64,000 nt of DNA from Halomarina litorea (lineage in GTDB: Archaea; Halobacteriota; Halobacteria; Halobacteriales; Haloarculaceae), in contig NZ_CP100448.1 of assembly GCF_024227715.1 (NCBI RefSeq), positions 1,240,001 to 1,304,000 on the forward strand, read 5' to 3'. The translations under genes and the position numbers were made by a program. Below are positions 35,036 to 42,869 of the stretch, piece after piece (the first letter of the stretch is position 1; each line of letters begins with the position of its first letter). Under the pieces are notes generated by a model. The model saw only the letters and a program-made list of their open reading frames with translations, was not told the DNA's origin and made no database searches.

Positions 35036-35056
35036 GTTCGAATCCCCGTCGGAGCA
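35036..35056 (+). repeat. 21-nt copy of the tRNA-Glu 3' end
   Basis: GTTCGAATCCCCGTCGGAGC plus one A is identical to the last 21 nt of the tRNA at 34918-34938. Such a copy just downstream of a tRNA is what remains of an integration event, or of local recombination at tRNA genes. The 97 bp between holds no gene. A run of the GAGCGAACGGAAGTGAGCGAG type fills it. Confidence 0.75.
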
Positions 35057-35166
35057 CTTCTACCGAAGCCGACCCGTGAGCGACGGTGAGCGCGTTCGTT
35101 CCCGATATCCGTTACCCCGCGCACCAGTGACGCTCGACGTATTCCAGAACGACGTCGACACAGAGA

Positions 35167-35379
35167 GAGTACGTTTCGTCTGTTCAGCTGTGTGAGGGTG
35201 GGGGAGGAGTTGGTCGGACAGGGGGTGAGTACGTTTCGTCTGTTCGTCACGGTGGCACACACGCCGGCGTGTGCTCGCCGCCGCGGACGGAGAGTAGATT
35301 TCGCCTGTTCAGGGGTATCGGCGGGCGTCCCGGACCGTCGGCGGGCATCCCGAGGCGAGTGAGTACGTTTCGCCTGTTC
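35167..35379 (+). repeat. Four direct 19-bp origin boxes (ORB-like)
   Basis: Boxes are at 35167-35185 and 35227-35245 (GAGTACGTTTCGTCTGTTC, identical), 35292-35310 (GAGTAGATTTCGCCTGTTC, three changes) and 35361-35379 (GAGTACGTTTCGCCTGTTC, one change). The core TTTCG-CTGTTC is kept in all four. No long G-run follows, unlike many euryarchaeal ORBs. They probably bind the Orc1/Cdc6 protein encoded at 35613. Confidence 0.88.
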
Positions 35380-35493
35380 CTCGACGCCGCTTCGCGGGTA
35401 TCCACGCAGCTCCGAGAAGCCTATAAAAGATATTTGAAACTTTCGATTGCGGCAAATCAACTCTCTCTAGCTACCACCCTCTCTCTAGTCTAC

Positions 35494-35548
35494 GAACAGA
35501 CGAAACGTACTCACTCTCTCTGGTATAAACGAGACCGACAGACGAAAC
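35494..35548 (-). repeat. Two inverted origin boxes
   Basis: Positions 35494-35512 (GAACAGACGAAACGTACTC) are an exact reverse complement of the first two direct boxes. Positions 35538-35548 (ACAGACGAAAC) keep an 11-bp core of the same box. They face the direct boxes across the A/T-rich stretch. A TATA-like GTATAAAC lies between them at 35523-35530 and may serve orc1. Confidence 0.85.
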
Positions 35549-35612
35549 ACGGGAAACACACGAAGATAAACACGTAAGTAGACAGACCGTCGCATAGGGA
35601 ACGTTCAGTCAC

Positions 35613-36827
35613 ATGGCAGGGAATCCGAGCCCGTTCAGCGACGTGACCGAGACGCTGTTCGCGGACAAGACGGTGCTCGACGAGGAGTACCAGCCGTCGA
35701 CGATACTGGAACGGGACGCGGAGATATCGGCGTACACCAACGCGCTCAGACACGTCCTCTTCGGTCGGAACCCCCAGAACGTCTTCGTCTACGGGAAGGC
35801 CGGAGTGGGCAAGACCGCCGTGACGCAGTACATGCTCGACGCGTTGCAGGGCGAGGCGGCCGACCGCGAGGAGGCCGACGAACTCCACGTCCTCTTTCAC
35901 AACTGCAACGGCGACAGCGCCTACGGGACGCTTCGGTCGCTCATCAACACCCTCCGGGACGTGGGACCGGACCACGACGACGCGTTCCCGAAGAAGGGCC
36001 TCTCGATGGGCGACGCACTGGAGACGTTCTACGGAGCGCTCGAAGAACGAGGTGGAACCTTCCTCCTCGTCCTCGACGAGATCGACCACCTCTCGGACGC
36101 CAACTCCCTGCTGTACGAACTCCCGCGAGCGCGGGCGAACGGCCACCTCGACCGGGCGAAGGTGGGTGTCATCGGCATCTCGAACAACTACACGTTCCGG
36201 GACTCGCTCGCGCCAAAGGTCAAGGACACGCTGATGGAGACGGAGATCTCCTTCTCGCCGTACGACGCCGACGAACTGTACACCATCCTCGACCACCGCG
36301 TCGAACAGGCGTTCGTCGACGGGAGCTGTGACTCGGGGGCTATCTCCAAGAGCGCCGCCCTCGCCGCCCGCGACACGGGGAGCGCTCGGCAGGCCATCGA
36401 CCTCCTGCGGACCGGCGGCGACATCGCCGAGGAACGCGGCGAGTCCGTCGTCACGGCCCAGCACATCGACGAGGCACAGGACCGGGTTCAGCGCGGGCGC
36501 GCCACCGACAAGATTCGCGACCAGACCCGCCACGGGCAACTCGTCCTCGAAGCCGTCGCTCGACTGGAGGACGCCGGCGAGTCGCCCGTCCGTTCGAAGC
36601 GCATCCAGGCGACCTACGAGGAGGTCGCTCGGTCGGCGGGCACGGACCCCCTGACGACGCTCAAGAGCATCCAGAACCACCTCGGGGACCTCACCATGCT
36701 CGGCTTCCTCAACCGGACGGAGCGCAACGAGGGGCAGTCCGGCGGGGTCTACTACGAGTACGAACTCTCGCTGGACGTCGAGGCGGTGTTCGAGGCCCGA
36801 GAGGCCATCGAATCCCAGCGGACCTGA
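35613..36827 (+). CDS. cdc6: Orc1/Cdc6-type replication initiator
   Basis: The 404-residue AAA+ protein recognises origin boxes and loads the replicative helicase. Walker A is GKAGVGKT at residues 61-68, and Walker B is LLVLDEID with D155 and E156. A sensor 1-like ISNN follows, and the sensor 2 region is DTGSARQAIDLL. The C-terminal winged helix lies near residues 320-400 (SIQNHLGDLTMLGFLNRTE). The gene is directly beside the origin array, which is the usual cis arrangement. The length is typical. Haloarchaeal genomes carry several orc paralogues; this one would be expected to bind the box sequence seen upstream. Confidence 0.95.
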   Translation: MAGNPSPFSDVTETLFADKTVLDEEYQPSTILERDAEISAYTNALRHVLFGRNPQNVFVYGKAGVGKTAVTQYMLDALQGEAADREEADELHVLFHNCNGDSAYGTLRSLINTLRDVGPDHDDAFPKKGLSMGDALETFYGALEERGGTFLLVLDEIDHLSDANSLLYELPRARANGHLDRAKVGVIGISNNYTFRDSLAPKVKDTLMETEISFSPYDADELYTILDHRVEQAFVDGSCDSGAISKSAALAARDTGSARQAIDLLRTGGDIAEERGESVVTAQHIDEAQDRVQRGRATDKIRDQTRHGQLVLEAVARLEDAGESPVRSKRIQATYEEVARSAGTDPLTTLKSIQNHLGDLTMLGFLNRTERNEGQSGGVYYEYELSLDVEAVFEAREAIESQRT

Positions 36828-36910
36828 GACTGCACTTCCCCGCGGAACTGTCCGAAAGCAGACATTCGTCTGACACAGACTTATACTCCACGAGACATCC
36901 CGTAGTGGTG

Positions 36911-37357
36911 ATGGGCCGCGCAGAGGACCTCGACGGTCGAATCGAAGCACTCAGCACGGCGATGAGCGGTCTCCTCGACGAGTACCTCGAGGTCCAGGAG
37001 CACCTCCGACTCCTCGAAACGGCGACGAGCGAGGACCCCGTCAAGGCGGCCCGACTGGCCGTGGGATCGGAGGACGAGGGGGAGACGGCGTGGCCGGAGA
37101 CGGGCGATTCGGCAGGAACGGCCGGAGAGACGGACGCCTCGCGGCCAGTCGACGACGCGAGGACAGATTCGCGGACCGAAGAGGAAAACGGCGGCCTCGC
37201 GGGGGCGGCCAAGGCCCCCGCGTCGCAGGCGGCAGTCGCCGCCGCCGTGGAGGAACTCGAACTGGAGGAATCGGCAGAATCGGGGGAAGCCGAGGACTCG
37301 AAGGCGACGGACCAGGACGACGTCGAACGAATCGGCGACGACATCATCGTCGGCTGA
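36911..37357 (+). CDS. Hypothetical protein with N-terminal coiled coil and acidic tail
   Basis: The 148-residue protein begins MGRAEDLDGRIEALSTAMSG and continues as a predicted coiled-coil helix to about residue 45 (LLDEYLEVQEHLRLLETATS). After that it is Glu/Asp/Ala-rich and low in complexity, ending DDVERIGDDIIVG. I recall haloarchaeal proteins with such a helix and the DDIIVA-type end (DUF7518-like), but no function. The frame starts with two GTG codons before the ATG at 36911; the ATG was chosen. A TATA-like ACTTATACT lies about 27 bp upstream, so it has its own promoter after cdc6. Confidence 0.75.
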   Translation: MGRAEDLDGRIEALSTAMSGLLDEYLEVQEHLRLLETATSEDPVKAARLAVGSEDEGETAWPETGDSAGTAGETDASRPVDDARTDSRTEEENGGLAGAAKAPASQAAVAAAVEELELEESAESGEAEDSKATDQDDVERIGDDIIVG

Positions 37358-37399
37358 CGGTGACGCGCACGTCTCTCAACCCCACCTCGCCACGGACAG

Positions 37400-38299
37400 T
37401 TACGCCTCGCGGTCCTCGGCGGTGACGTAGATGCCCGCGAGGACGACCCCACCCCCGAGGACGGTGAGGGCGCCGGGTACCTCACCGAGGAGTGCCACCG
37501 CGAGCAGGGTGCTCACGACAGGTTCGCCGAGCAGCGAGACGCTCACCACGCTCGATTCGACGTGCGCCAGCGCCCAGTTGACGACGGTGTGCCCGAAGAT
37601 GCCCGGCCCGAGGGCCATCCCGAGAAACAGCGCCCACTCCTCGGGCGGGTAGTCGAACAGCGGGTAGCCCCCGGCGAGGACGAGGCCGAACAGGACGACG
37701 GTACACGCCGCGTAGACGACGGTGACGTACGGGAGGAGGCTGATCCGGCGGCGGAGCGAGCGCCCGGCGAGGACGTAGACGGCCGCCGCGAACGCCCCGA
37801 GGACCGCCAGCGCGTCGCCGTACAGCGGGCGCGTGGCCCCGGCGGCGGGCGTCCCGACGAGGTCACCGGCCGACATGAGCACCATCCCCCCGAGGGCGAC
37901 GGCGATGCCGAGGGCCATCTTCCGGGTGAACCGCTCGTCCAGCAGGAAGACCGCGCCGACGGCGACGAACACCGGTTGGGCCTGCACGAGGGTGACGCTC
38001 GCGGCGACGCTGGTCCAGTTGAGGCTCTCGAACCACGCGCCAAAGTGGACCGCGAGGGCGACCCCCGCGACCCCCGCCCCGAGCAGGTCGCGCCGGGGGA
38101 GCGACCGCATCGCCCCCGGGTTGCGGACCATCGCGGCGGGGGCGACGAGGAGCGTGGTGAACAGCACGCGATAGAGTGCCTTCACGAGGCTGGGTGCGTC
38201 GCTCCACTCCACGAGGATGGCGCTGGTCGAGACGGCGGCGACGGCCACTCCGAGCGCGAGCGCGGGAGGGACGCGCGGCGACTCCGACGAGGGCTGCAC
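37400..38299 (-). CDS. DMT/EamA-family transporter
   Basis: The 299-residue protein has ten transmembrane helices in two EamA repeats. The first repeat shows LYRVLFTTLLVAPAAMV and QAQPVFVAVGAVFLLDERFT, and the second DALAVLGAFAAAVYVLAGRS and SLLGEPVVSTLLAVALLGEV. The E in FLLDE and in LGE is the usual EamA mark. These carriers export metabolites or amino acids; the substrate is unknown. Its start is divergent from the DUF4112 gene. It is a full two-repeat version, unlike the half-size protein at 29832. Confidence 0.92.
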   Translation of the reverse strand: MQPSSESPRVPPALALGVAVAAVSTSAILVEWSDAPSLVKALYRVLFTTLLVAPAAMVRNPGAMRSLPRRDLLGAGVAGVALAVHFGAWFESLNWTSVAASVTLVQAQPVFVAVGAVFLLDERFTRKMALGIAVALGGMVLMSAGDLVGTPAAGATRPLYGDALAVLGAFAAAVYVLAGRSLRRRISLLPYVTVVYAACTVVLFGLVLAGGYPLFDYPPEEWALFLGMALGPGIFGHTVVNWALAHVESSVVSVSLLGEPVVSTLLAVALLGEVPGALTVLGGGVVLAGIYVTAEDREA

Positions 38300-38453
38300 A
38301 CCCTTCGTCGGGCAGGTGGCGAGTTAGTGGTTGTGCTCGGCCGCGCGTCGGTCTGCCCTCCGCCCGCCGGGAGCGCCGCCCCGGCCCTGCCGAACCGTCC
38401 GCCCCCGATCTGCAGGCGTCACGGCTTTGTGGGGTGCTCGTGAACGACCGGAC

Positions 38454-38831
38454 ATGACTGACTTCGCGGGTACGGAGGCGACGCTCGAACGGTGTCGGAC
38501 CGTCGCGACACTGCTCGACGACGCGATTCCCGTCCCCGGCACGGACCGTCGAATCGGCGCGGACGCCATCATCGGTCTGCTCCCCGGCGCGGGTGACCTC
38601 GTGATGGCGCTGCTCTCGTCGTACATCGTCGTCGAGGCCCTCCGCCTCGGCGTCCCGAAGAACGTCGTGGCGCGGATGGCTGCCAACGTCGTCGTGGACT
38701 TCGCGGCGGGGTCGGTCCCCATCGTCGGCGACCTCTTCGACGCCGTGTTCAAGGTGAACCTGAAGAACGTCGCCCTCCTCGAGAAACACGTCGAGGGCGT
38801 CTCGCGGGAGACGGACGTCGACCTCGACTGA
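38454..38831 (+). CDS. DUF4112 domain protein
   Basis: The 125-residue protein starts MTDFAGTEATLERCRTVATL. It carries the DUF4112 pattern: DDAIPVPGTDRRIGADAIIG, then LLPGAGDLVMALLSSYIVVE, and later DFAAGSVPIVGDLFDAVFKV. Two hydrophobic hairpin-like segments suggest membrane association. DUF4112 proteins are widespread in bacteria and archaea and have no known function. A longer frame begins at 38331, but the ATG at 38454 starts the conserved part. Confidence 0.9.
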   Translation: MTDFAGTEATLERCRTVATLLDDAIPVPGTDRRIGADAIIGLLPGAGDLVMALLSSYIVVEALRLGVPKNVVARMAANVVVDFAAGSVPIVGDLFDAVFKVNLKNVALLEKHVEGVSRETDVDLD

Positions 38832-38852
38832 ACGACGCGAACGCGGGCCGCC

Positions 38853-39332
38853 TCACTCCAGCAGTTCCCTCGTTTTGCGGTGTCGGTAGCGGAACATCGG
38901 CTCGAAGCCCACGTCCCCGAACAGGCCCGCGACGCTCCCGACGGGACCGAACGGGAGGCGGTACTCGACGTGGTCGTCGAGTATCGTCCCGTCGCCGTCC
39001 TCCTCGAAGGCGTGGGTGTGCCGCCAGTGGGGGAACGGCCCCTCTTCCATCTCGTCGGCGAAGTACGCCGACCCGTCCCACTCCTCCCGTTCGACGATGT
39101 GCGATACCCACCGCTGGCGCGGACCGACTCCGAAGGGGCGAATCGAGGAGTACGCCCGCGTCCCGGCCTCCATGACGCCGGGGTCGCGTTCCCCGTCCGG
39201 GCCCACCACCTCCTCGACGCGGAGGTTCATGAACGGGGGCGTCAGCGCCTCCAGGCCGCTGATGCGCGAGTGGAAGTCCCACACCTCGTCGAAGGGCGCG
39301 CGGACTCGCGTCCGGCGTTGGTACGTCGGCAT
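38853..39332 (-). CDS. SRPBCC (START/Bet v1-like) family protein
   Basis: The 159-residue protein starts MPTYQRRTRVRAPFDEVWDF, the typical first strand and helix of the SRPBCC fold, followed by HSRISGLEALTPPF. It has the later SHIVEREEWDGSAYFADEME and VEYRLPFGPVGSVAGLFGDV segments, the latter ending with the long C-terminal helix that closes the cavity. Such proteins bind hydrophobic ligands or act as cyclases; the ligand is not visible. It follows the LrpA1-like gene on the same strand after 106 bp. Confidence 0.88.
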   Translation of the reverse strand: MPTYQRRTRVRAPFDEVWDFHSRISGLEALTPPFMNLRVEEVVGPDGERDPGVMEAGTRAYSSIRPFGVGPRQRWVSHIVEREEWDGSAYFADEMEEGPFPHWRHTHAFEEDGDGTILDDHVEYRLPFGPVGSVAGLFGDVGFEPMFRYRHRKTRELLE

Positions 39333-39438
39333 GGGTCGGGAGTACGGGAATCCGACGGTTAATCCCGACGGTGGCGGAAGGGCGCGCCGTCCGCTCGCGG
39401 TTCGGTCGACGCTCGCACCGGCCCCGCGACGTGACGGG

Positions 39439-39867
39439 CTACTTCAGGCGTTCCTGCAGGAAGGAGGGGTGGGCGGCGGTGACGCCCTCGATGGTGAGAA
39501 TTCGCTCGGAGATGACCTCCCCGACGGCGTTGCCGTCCGTCCCCCGCACCTCGGCCATCAGCATGTGGTCCCCCGAGGAGGTGTACAGCGACTCGACCTC
39601 GTCCAGATCTTTCAGCTTGCGGGTAGCCTCCACGTAGGACTCGCTGGCGACGTCGATGCCGACCATGGCGATGGTCTTGCTCGCGAGTTTCTTCGGGTCG
39701 ATGTCCGCGGAGTAGCCGACGATGACGCCTTCCGTCTCCAGTTTGTTGATGTACTTCCTGACGGTCGGCTTCGACACCCCCGCTCGGTCCGCGATTTCCG
39801 CGTAGGAGGCCTGTGCGTCCTCCTCGAGGACCGAGAGGATGCGGTCCTCGGTGGTGTCTGCGCTCAT
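39439..39867 (-). CDS. lrpA1: Lrp/AsnC-family regulator, LrpA1-like
   Basis: The 142-residue protein has an N-terminal winged helix (DRILSVLEEDAQASYAEIAD and VSKPTVRKYINKLETEGVIV) and a RAM effector domain (KDLDEVESLYTSSGDHMLMA). It closely matches the haloarchaeal LrpA1 type. It lies 94 bp downstream of korB on the same strand and has its own promoter: a TATA-like element 26 bp before the ATG, with TTCCGG inverted repeats directly upstream of it (39890-39926), which suits autoregulation. Its effector is probably an amino acid or related acid, by family analogy. Regulation of the neighbouring korAB is possible but unproven. Confidence 0.85.
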   Translation of the reverse strand: MSADTTEDRILSVLEEDAQASYAEIADRAGVSKPTVRKYINKLETEGVIVGYSADIDPKKLASKTIAMVGIDVASESYVEATRKLKDLDEVESLYTSSGDHMLMAEVRGTDGNAVGEVISERILTIEGVTAAHPSFLQERLK

Positions 39868-39889
39868 GGACTGTGTTTTTGCGTCCGGG

Positions 39890-39926
39890 AAAAAATACCT
39901 TCCGAACCGGAAAAAGCGATTCCGGT
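39890..39926 (-). promoter_or_regulatory. Promoter and operator of lrpA1: TATA with TTCCGG inverted repeats
   Basis: The minus-strand TATA-like GTATTTTTT (39890-39898) is 26 bp before the lrpA1 ATG. Just upstream lie TTCCG-AAC-CGGAA (39900-39912) and the overlapping ACCGGAA-AAAGCGA-TTCCGGT (39906-39926, perfect 7-bp arms). Together these give three half-sites of a TTCCGG type where a regulator would compete with TFB. Autoregulation by the Lrp protein is the simplest reading. Confidence 0.6.
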
Positions 39927-39961
39927 CGAACGTGTCACCGTTCGGGGTAACCCGCCTCGCG

Positions 39962-40894
39962 TTACTTGTGGCGGTCGAGCAGGTCGTACGAGCGCTCCCA
40001 CTCGTAGTCCGCGTCGTGGTAGCGCTCCGCCAGCGGTTCCTCGGGCATCTCGCCGAGCGAGCGCTTCTCCTGTCCGTAGGAGGGGCGGTCGTCCTGGTAG
40101 AACCGACCGGTGAGCACCTCGCCCTCGTGGAGTGCCGTCTCGGCCTCGTACATCGCCTCGCCCGCCTCGCGGCGGTCGGTGATGTCGAACTCGTGGTCCT
40201 CGGACTGCTGGATGTCGGTGTAGGGGACGTACTGCTTCGCGTCCTTGTTCCAGGTCGGACACTGCGTCAGGAAGTCGATGTGGGCGAACCCGTCGTGCTC
40301 GATGGCCTCGGCAATGATCTCCTTGGCCTGGTTCGGGTTGACGGCGGCCGTCCGGGCGATGTAGGACGCGCCGGCCGACAGGGACATCGAGAGGGGCCGG
40401 ATGGGGTCCTTCGCCGAGCCGTGGGGCTGGGTCTTGGACTTGTGGCCCTTCGGGCTGGTGGGCGATGTCTGGCCCTTCGTCAGCCCGAAGATCTCGTTGT
40501 TGAACACGATGTAGACCATGTCGTGGTTCTCCCGGGCGGTGTGCATGAAGTGGTTCCCGCCGATACCGTAGCCGTCGCCGTCGCCGCCCGCCGCGACGAC
40601 TTCGAGGCCGGGGTTGGCGAGTTTCGCCGCCCGCGCGACGGGCAGCGAGCGCCCGTGGATGGAGTGGTAGCCGTAGGACTCGAAGTAACTCGAGAGCTTG
40701 CCCGAGCAGCCGATGCCCGTGACGAGCATGATCTCCTCGGGGCTTCGCCCCACGTCGGCCATCGCACCCTTCAGCGCCTTCAGGACGCCGAAGTCACCAC
40801 AGCCCGGACACCACGTCGCCTGCGGTTCGATGCCCGGCGTGTACTCGTTCTGGTCGATCTCGCGGTCCTCTCCGATTGCGCTGAATGCACTCAT
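39962..40894 (-). CDS. korB: 2-oxoacid:ferredoxin oxidoreductase, beta (TPP-binding) subunit
   Basis: The 310-residue subunit binds thiamine diphosphate. TWCPGCGDFGVLKALKGAM (about residues 27-45) holds conserved cysteines. GDGDGYGIGGNHFMHTAREN and IVFNNEIFGLTKGQTSPTSP carry the TPP/Mg motif and substrate loop. The sequence is of the haloarchaeal KorB type (2-oxoglutarate:ferredoxin oxidoreductase), not the PorB type, judged from memory of the family; pyruvate as substrate cannot be excluded. It oxidises the acid to acyl-CoA, reducing ferredoxin. The gene begins 2 bp after korA. Confidence 0.85.
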   Translation of the reverse strand: MSAFSAIGEDREIDQNEYTPGIEPQATWCPGCGDFGVLKALKGAMADVGRSPEEIMLVTGIGCSGKLSSYFESYGYHSIHGRSLPVARAAKLANPGLEVVAAGGDGDGYGIGGNHFMHTARENHDMVYIVFNNEIFGLTKGQTSPTSPKGHKSKTQPHGSAKDPIRPLSMSLSAGASYIARTAAVNPNQAKEIIAEAIEHDGFAHIDFLTQCPTWNKDAKQYVPYTDIQQSEDHEFDITDRREAGEAMYEAETALHEGEVLTGRFYQDDRPSYGQEKRSLGEMPEEPLAERYHDADYEWERSYDLLDRHK

Positions 40895-40896
40895 GG

Positions 40897-42792
40897 TTAG
40901 TCACCTGCGGCGCGGACGAGCCGCGTGTTCTCGTCGGGCGTGTCGCCGCCGTCGATGGCGGCCTCGAACCCCTCGACGATGTCTCGCGGCTCGAACGGGT
41001 TGCCGTTGTACTTCAGCAGGCTCGTCAGCTTCTCGCCGAAGCGACCCAGTTCCTTCTGGGTGAGCCCGCGGAACTGTGCGGTGGAGTTCATCTCGACGAC
41101 GAGGCACTCGTCGACCGACTCGAGGAACGCCGCCACCTCGTCTTCCGGGTAGGGGGCGAGGTCGCTCACGCCGAGTGCCTTCACGTCGTGGCCCGCCTCA
41201 ACGAGGCGGTCGGTGGCCTCCTCGACGGTGCCCTGCTGGCTGCCGAACGTGATGATGCCGTACTCGGCGTCGCCGTCGGTCGGGTCGTGGAGCGTCTGGT
41301 TCGAGTTCTCGCGCCCGTCGAGGTCGGCACGGATGGACTCCAGCTTGCGGTTCCGACGCTCGACCTGCATGATGCGGTTGTGCGGGTCCTCGCTGATGTG
41401 TCCCTCGGGGGTGTGTTCGTTCCCGGAGGCGAGGAAGCGCCCGCCGACCTGCCCCGGGATGGTCCGGGGGCTGACCCCGTTCTCGGGGTCGTGGCGGTAG
41501 CGCTGGAACTTCCCGGAGGCGTGGTGGGCCGCGTCCTCGATTTCGTCCTCGGAGAGCACGGCGCCCAGCGAGGGGTTCGGCTCGCGGTCGAAGAACGACT
41601 CGTCGACGTTGACCAGTTCGCCCGAGAGCTTCTGGTCGTAGAGGACGATGGCGGGAAGCTGGTAGTCGTAGGCGATCTGGAACGCCTTGCGCGTCTGGTC
41701 GTAGGCCTCCTTCGCGTTGCCGGGGGCGAAGACGACGCGGTGGGAGTCGCCCTGGCTCGTGTAGAGGACGTGTTCGAGGTCGGCCTGTTCGGGCTTGGTC
41801 GGCATACCCGTCGAGGGGCCGGCGCGCATCGCCTCGACGAGGACGACGGGCGTCTCCGTCATCTCGGCGAGACCGAGCGGTTCGCTCATCAGGGCGAACC
41901 CGCCGCCCGAGGACCCGGACATGGCCTTCACGCCCGCGTGCGAGGCGCCGAGTGCCAGCGCCGCGGCCGCGATTTCGTCCTCGACCTGCTCGGAGATACC
42001 GCCCACGTCGGGTAGGTTCTGGGACATGATGGTGAACACCTCGGTCCACGGGGTCATCGGGTAGCCCGCGATGAACCGACAGCCCTCGTCGAGGGCGGCG
42101 TAGGCGACGCCCGTGCTGCCCGAGACGAGCACCTGGTCCTCGTCGTGGCTCCCCGTCGGCACGCTGACGTCGTGGTCGTGGTCCATCTCCGCGACCTGGT
42201 CGCGCGCCATCCGGAGGATCTCGATGTTCTGTTCGAGGATGTCGCCGCTCATGCGCTCTTCCATCAGCGTCTCGATGGGTTCGAGGTCCATGCCGATGAG
42301 CGCACAGGTCGCGCCGACACCGGCGGTGTTGCGCATGACCTCCCGACCGTGTTCACGGGCCATCCCGCGCAGGTCGAGAGGGTAGACGTGCCAGCCGTTC
42401 TCCTCGGCGCGTTCGTCGAGGTCGGCGACCTCGTCGCCGTCGAGGAGCCCCTCGTCGTAGACGATGACCCCGCCCTCGCGGAGTTCGTCGAGGTTCTCCG
42501 AGAGTGGCTTGACCTCCTCGTTGCCGTAGTACGCCTCTTCCTTCGGGTTCCGGGCGAACGAGTCGCCCAGCGCCAGGAGGAAGTTGTAGCCGTCGCCGCG
42601 GGACTTGACCTCGTCCTCGCCCGCGCGTACTTCGACGTACGTGTGGCCGCCGCGGATTCGCGACGGATAGTGTCGATGCGTGAACACGCAGAGGCCGCTG
42701 CGCATCAGCGCTTTCGCGAAGTTCTGGCTGGTCGAATCGATACCGTCACCGGACCCACCGGCGATTCGCCAGACCAGTTCGTTTGCAGTCAT
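40897..42792 (-). CDS. korA: 2-oxoacid:ferredoxin oxidoreductase, alpha (gamma-alpha fused) subunit
   Basis: The 631-residue subunit fuses the gamma-like domain (residues 1 to about 190, starting MTANELVWRIAGGSGDGIDS) with the alpha/pyrimidine domain and a C-terminal transketolase-like part. Marks include SRIRGGHTYVEVRAGED in the gamma part, GYPMTPWTEVFTIMSQNLPD in the alpha part, and the end region VEGFEAAIDGGDTPDENTR. The longer frame (to 42855) was rejected because the family starts MTANELVWRIAGG. With KorB it forms the enzyme that replaces the 2-oxoglutarate dehydrogenase complex in haloarchaea. A 16-bp inverted repeat sits 62 bp upstream. Confidence 0.86.
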   Translation of the reverse strand: MTANELVWRIAGGSGDGIDSTSQNFAKALMRSGLCVFTHRHYPSRIRGGHTYVEVRAGEDEVKSRGDGYNFLLALGDSFARNPKEEAYYGNEEVKPLSENLDELREGGVIVYDEGLLDGDEVADLDERAEENGWHVYPLDLRGMAREHGREVMRNTAGVGATCALIGMDLEPIETLMEERMSGDILEQNIEILRMARDQVAEMDHDHDVSVPTGSHDEDQVLVSGSTGVAYAALDEGCRFIAGYPMTPWTEVFTIMSQNLPDVGGISEQVEDEIAAAALALGASHAGVKAMSGSSGGGFALMSEPLGLAEMTETPVVLVEAMRAGPSTGMPTKPEQADLEHVLYTSQGDSHRVVFAPGNAKEAYDQTRKAFQIAYDYQLPAIVLYDQKLSGELVNVDESFFDREPNPSLGAVLSEDEIEDAAHHASGKFQRYRHDPENGVSPRTIPGQVGGRFLASGNEHTPEGHISEDPHNRIMQVERRNRKLESIRADLDGRENSNQTLHDPTDGDAEYGIITFGSQQGTVEEATDRLVEAGHDVKALGVSDLAPYPEDEVAAFLESVDECLVVEMNSTAQFRGLTQKELGRFGEKLTSLLKYNGNPFEPRDIVEGFEAAIDGGDTPDENTRLVRAAGD

Positions 42793-42853
42793 ATGAACTC
42801 GTGGCCCGAAGGCCCTAGACGCACGTCGCCACCTGCCAACTAAAGCGTTTACC

Positions 42854-42869
42854 ATGTGTTAGCACACAT
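42854..42869. promoter_or_regulatory. Inverted repeat upstream of korA
   Basis: ATGTGT-TAGC-ACACAT is a perfect 6-bp inverted repeat 62-77 bp before the korA ATG. On the minus strand the A/T-rich TAAACGCTTTAG follows it, where a TATA box may lie. It is a candidate regulator site; the sequence does not match the TTCCGG repeats at lrpA1. The 319-bp gap to the divergent DICT gene holds no other gene. Confidence 0.4.

Larger units (their letters stand above)
35167..35548. other. Replication origin with origin-recognition boxes and an A/T-rich unwinding stretch
   Basis: The 556 bp between tRNA-Glu and orc1/cdc6 have no gene but a clear origin layout. Four direct boxes lie at 35167, 35227, 35292 and 35361. 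An A/T-rich stretch covers 35421-35460 (about 70% A/T by count, against about 30% around it). Two boxes in the opposite orientation lie at 35494 and 35538. Boxes pointing at an unwinding element on both sides, next to an orc gene, is the standard archaeal oriC architecture. The first two direct boxes are exactly 60 bp apart. A 10-bp direct repeat (CTCTCTCTAG, 35461 and 35479) borders the A/T-rich part. Confidence 0.88.

Noticed and set aside
34938-35056. An integrated element between the tRNA-Glu and its 3' copy.
   Set aside because: Only 97 bp separate them, with no gene; at most this is a scar.
35101-35560. CRISPR-like array from the repeated boxes.
   Set aside because: The repeats are 19 bp with uneven spacing, occur in both orientations, sit beside cdc6 and have no cas genes; they are origin boxes.
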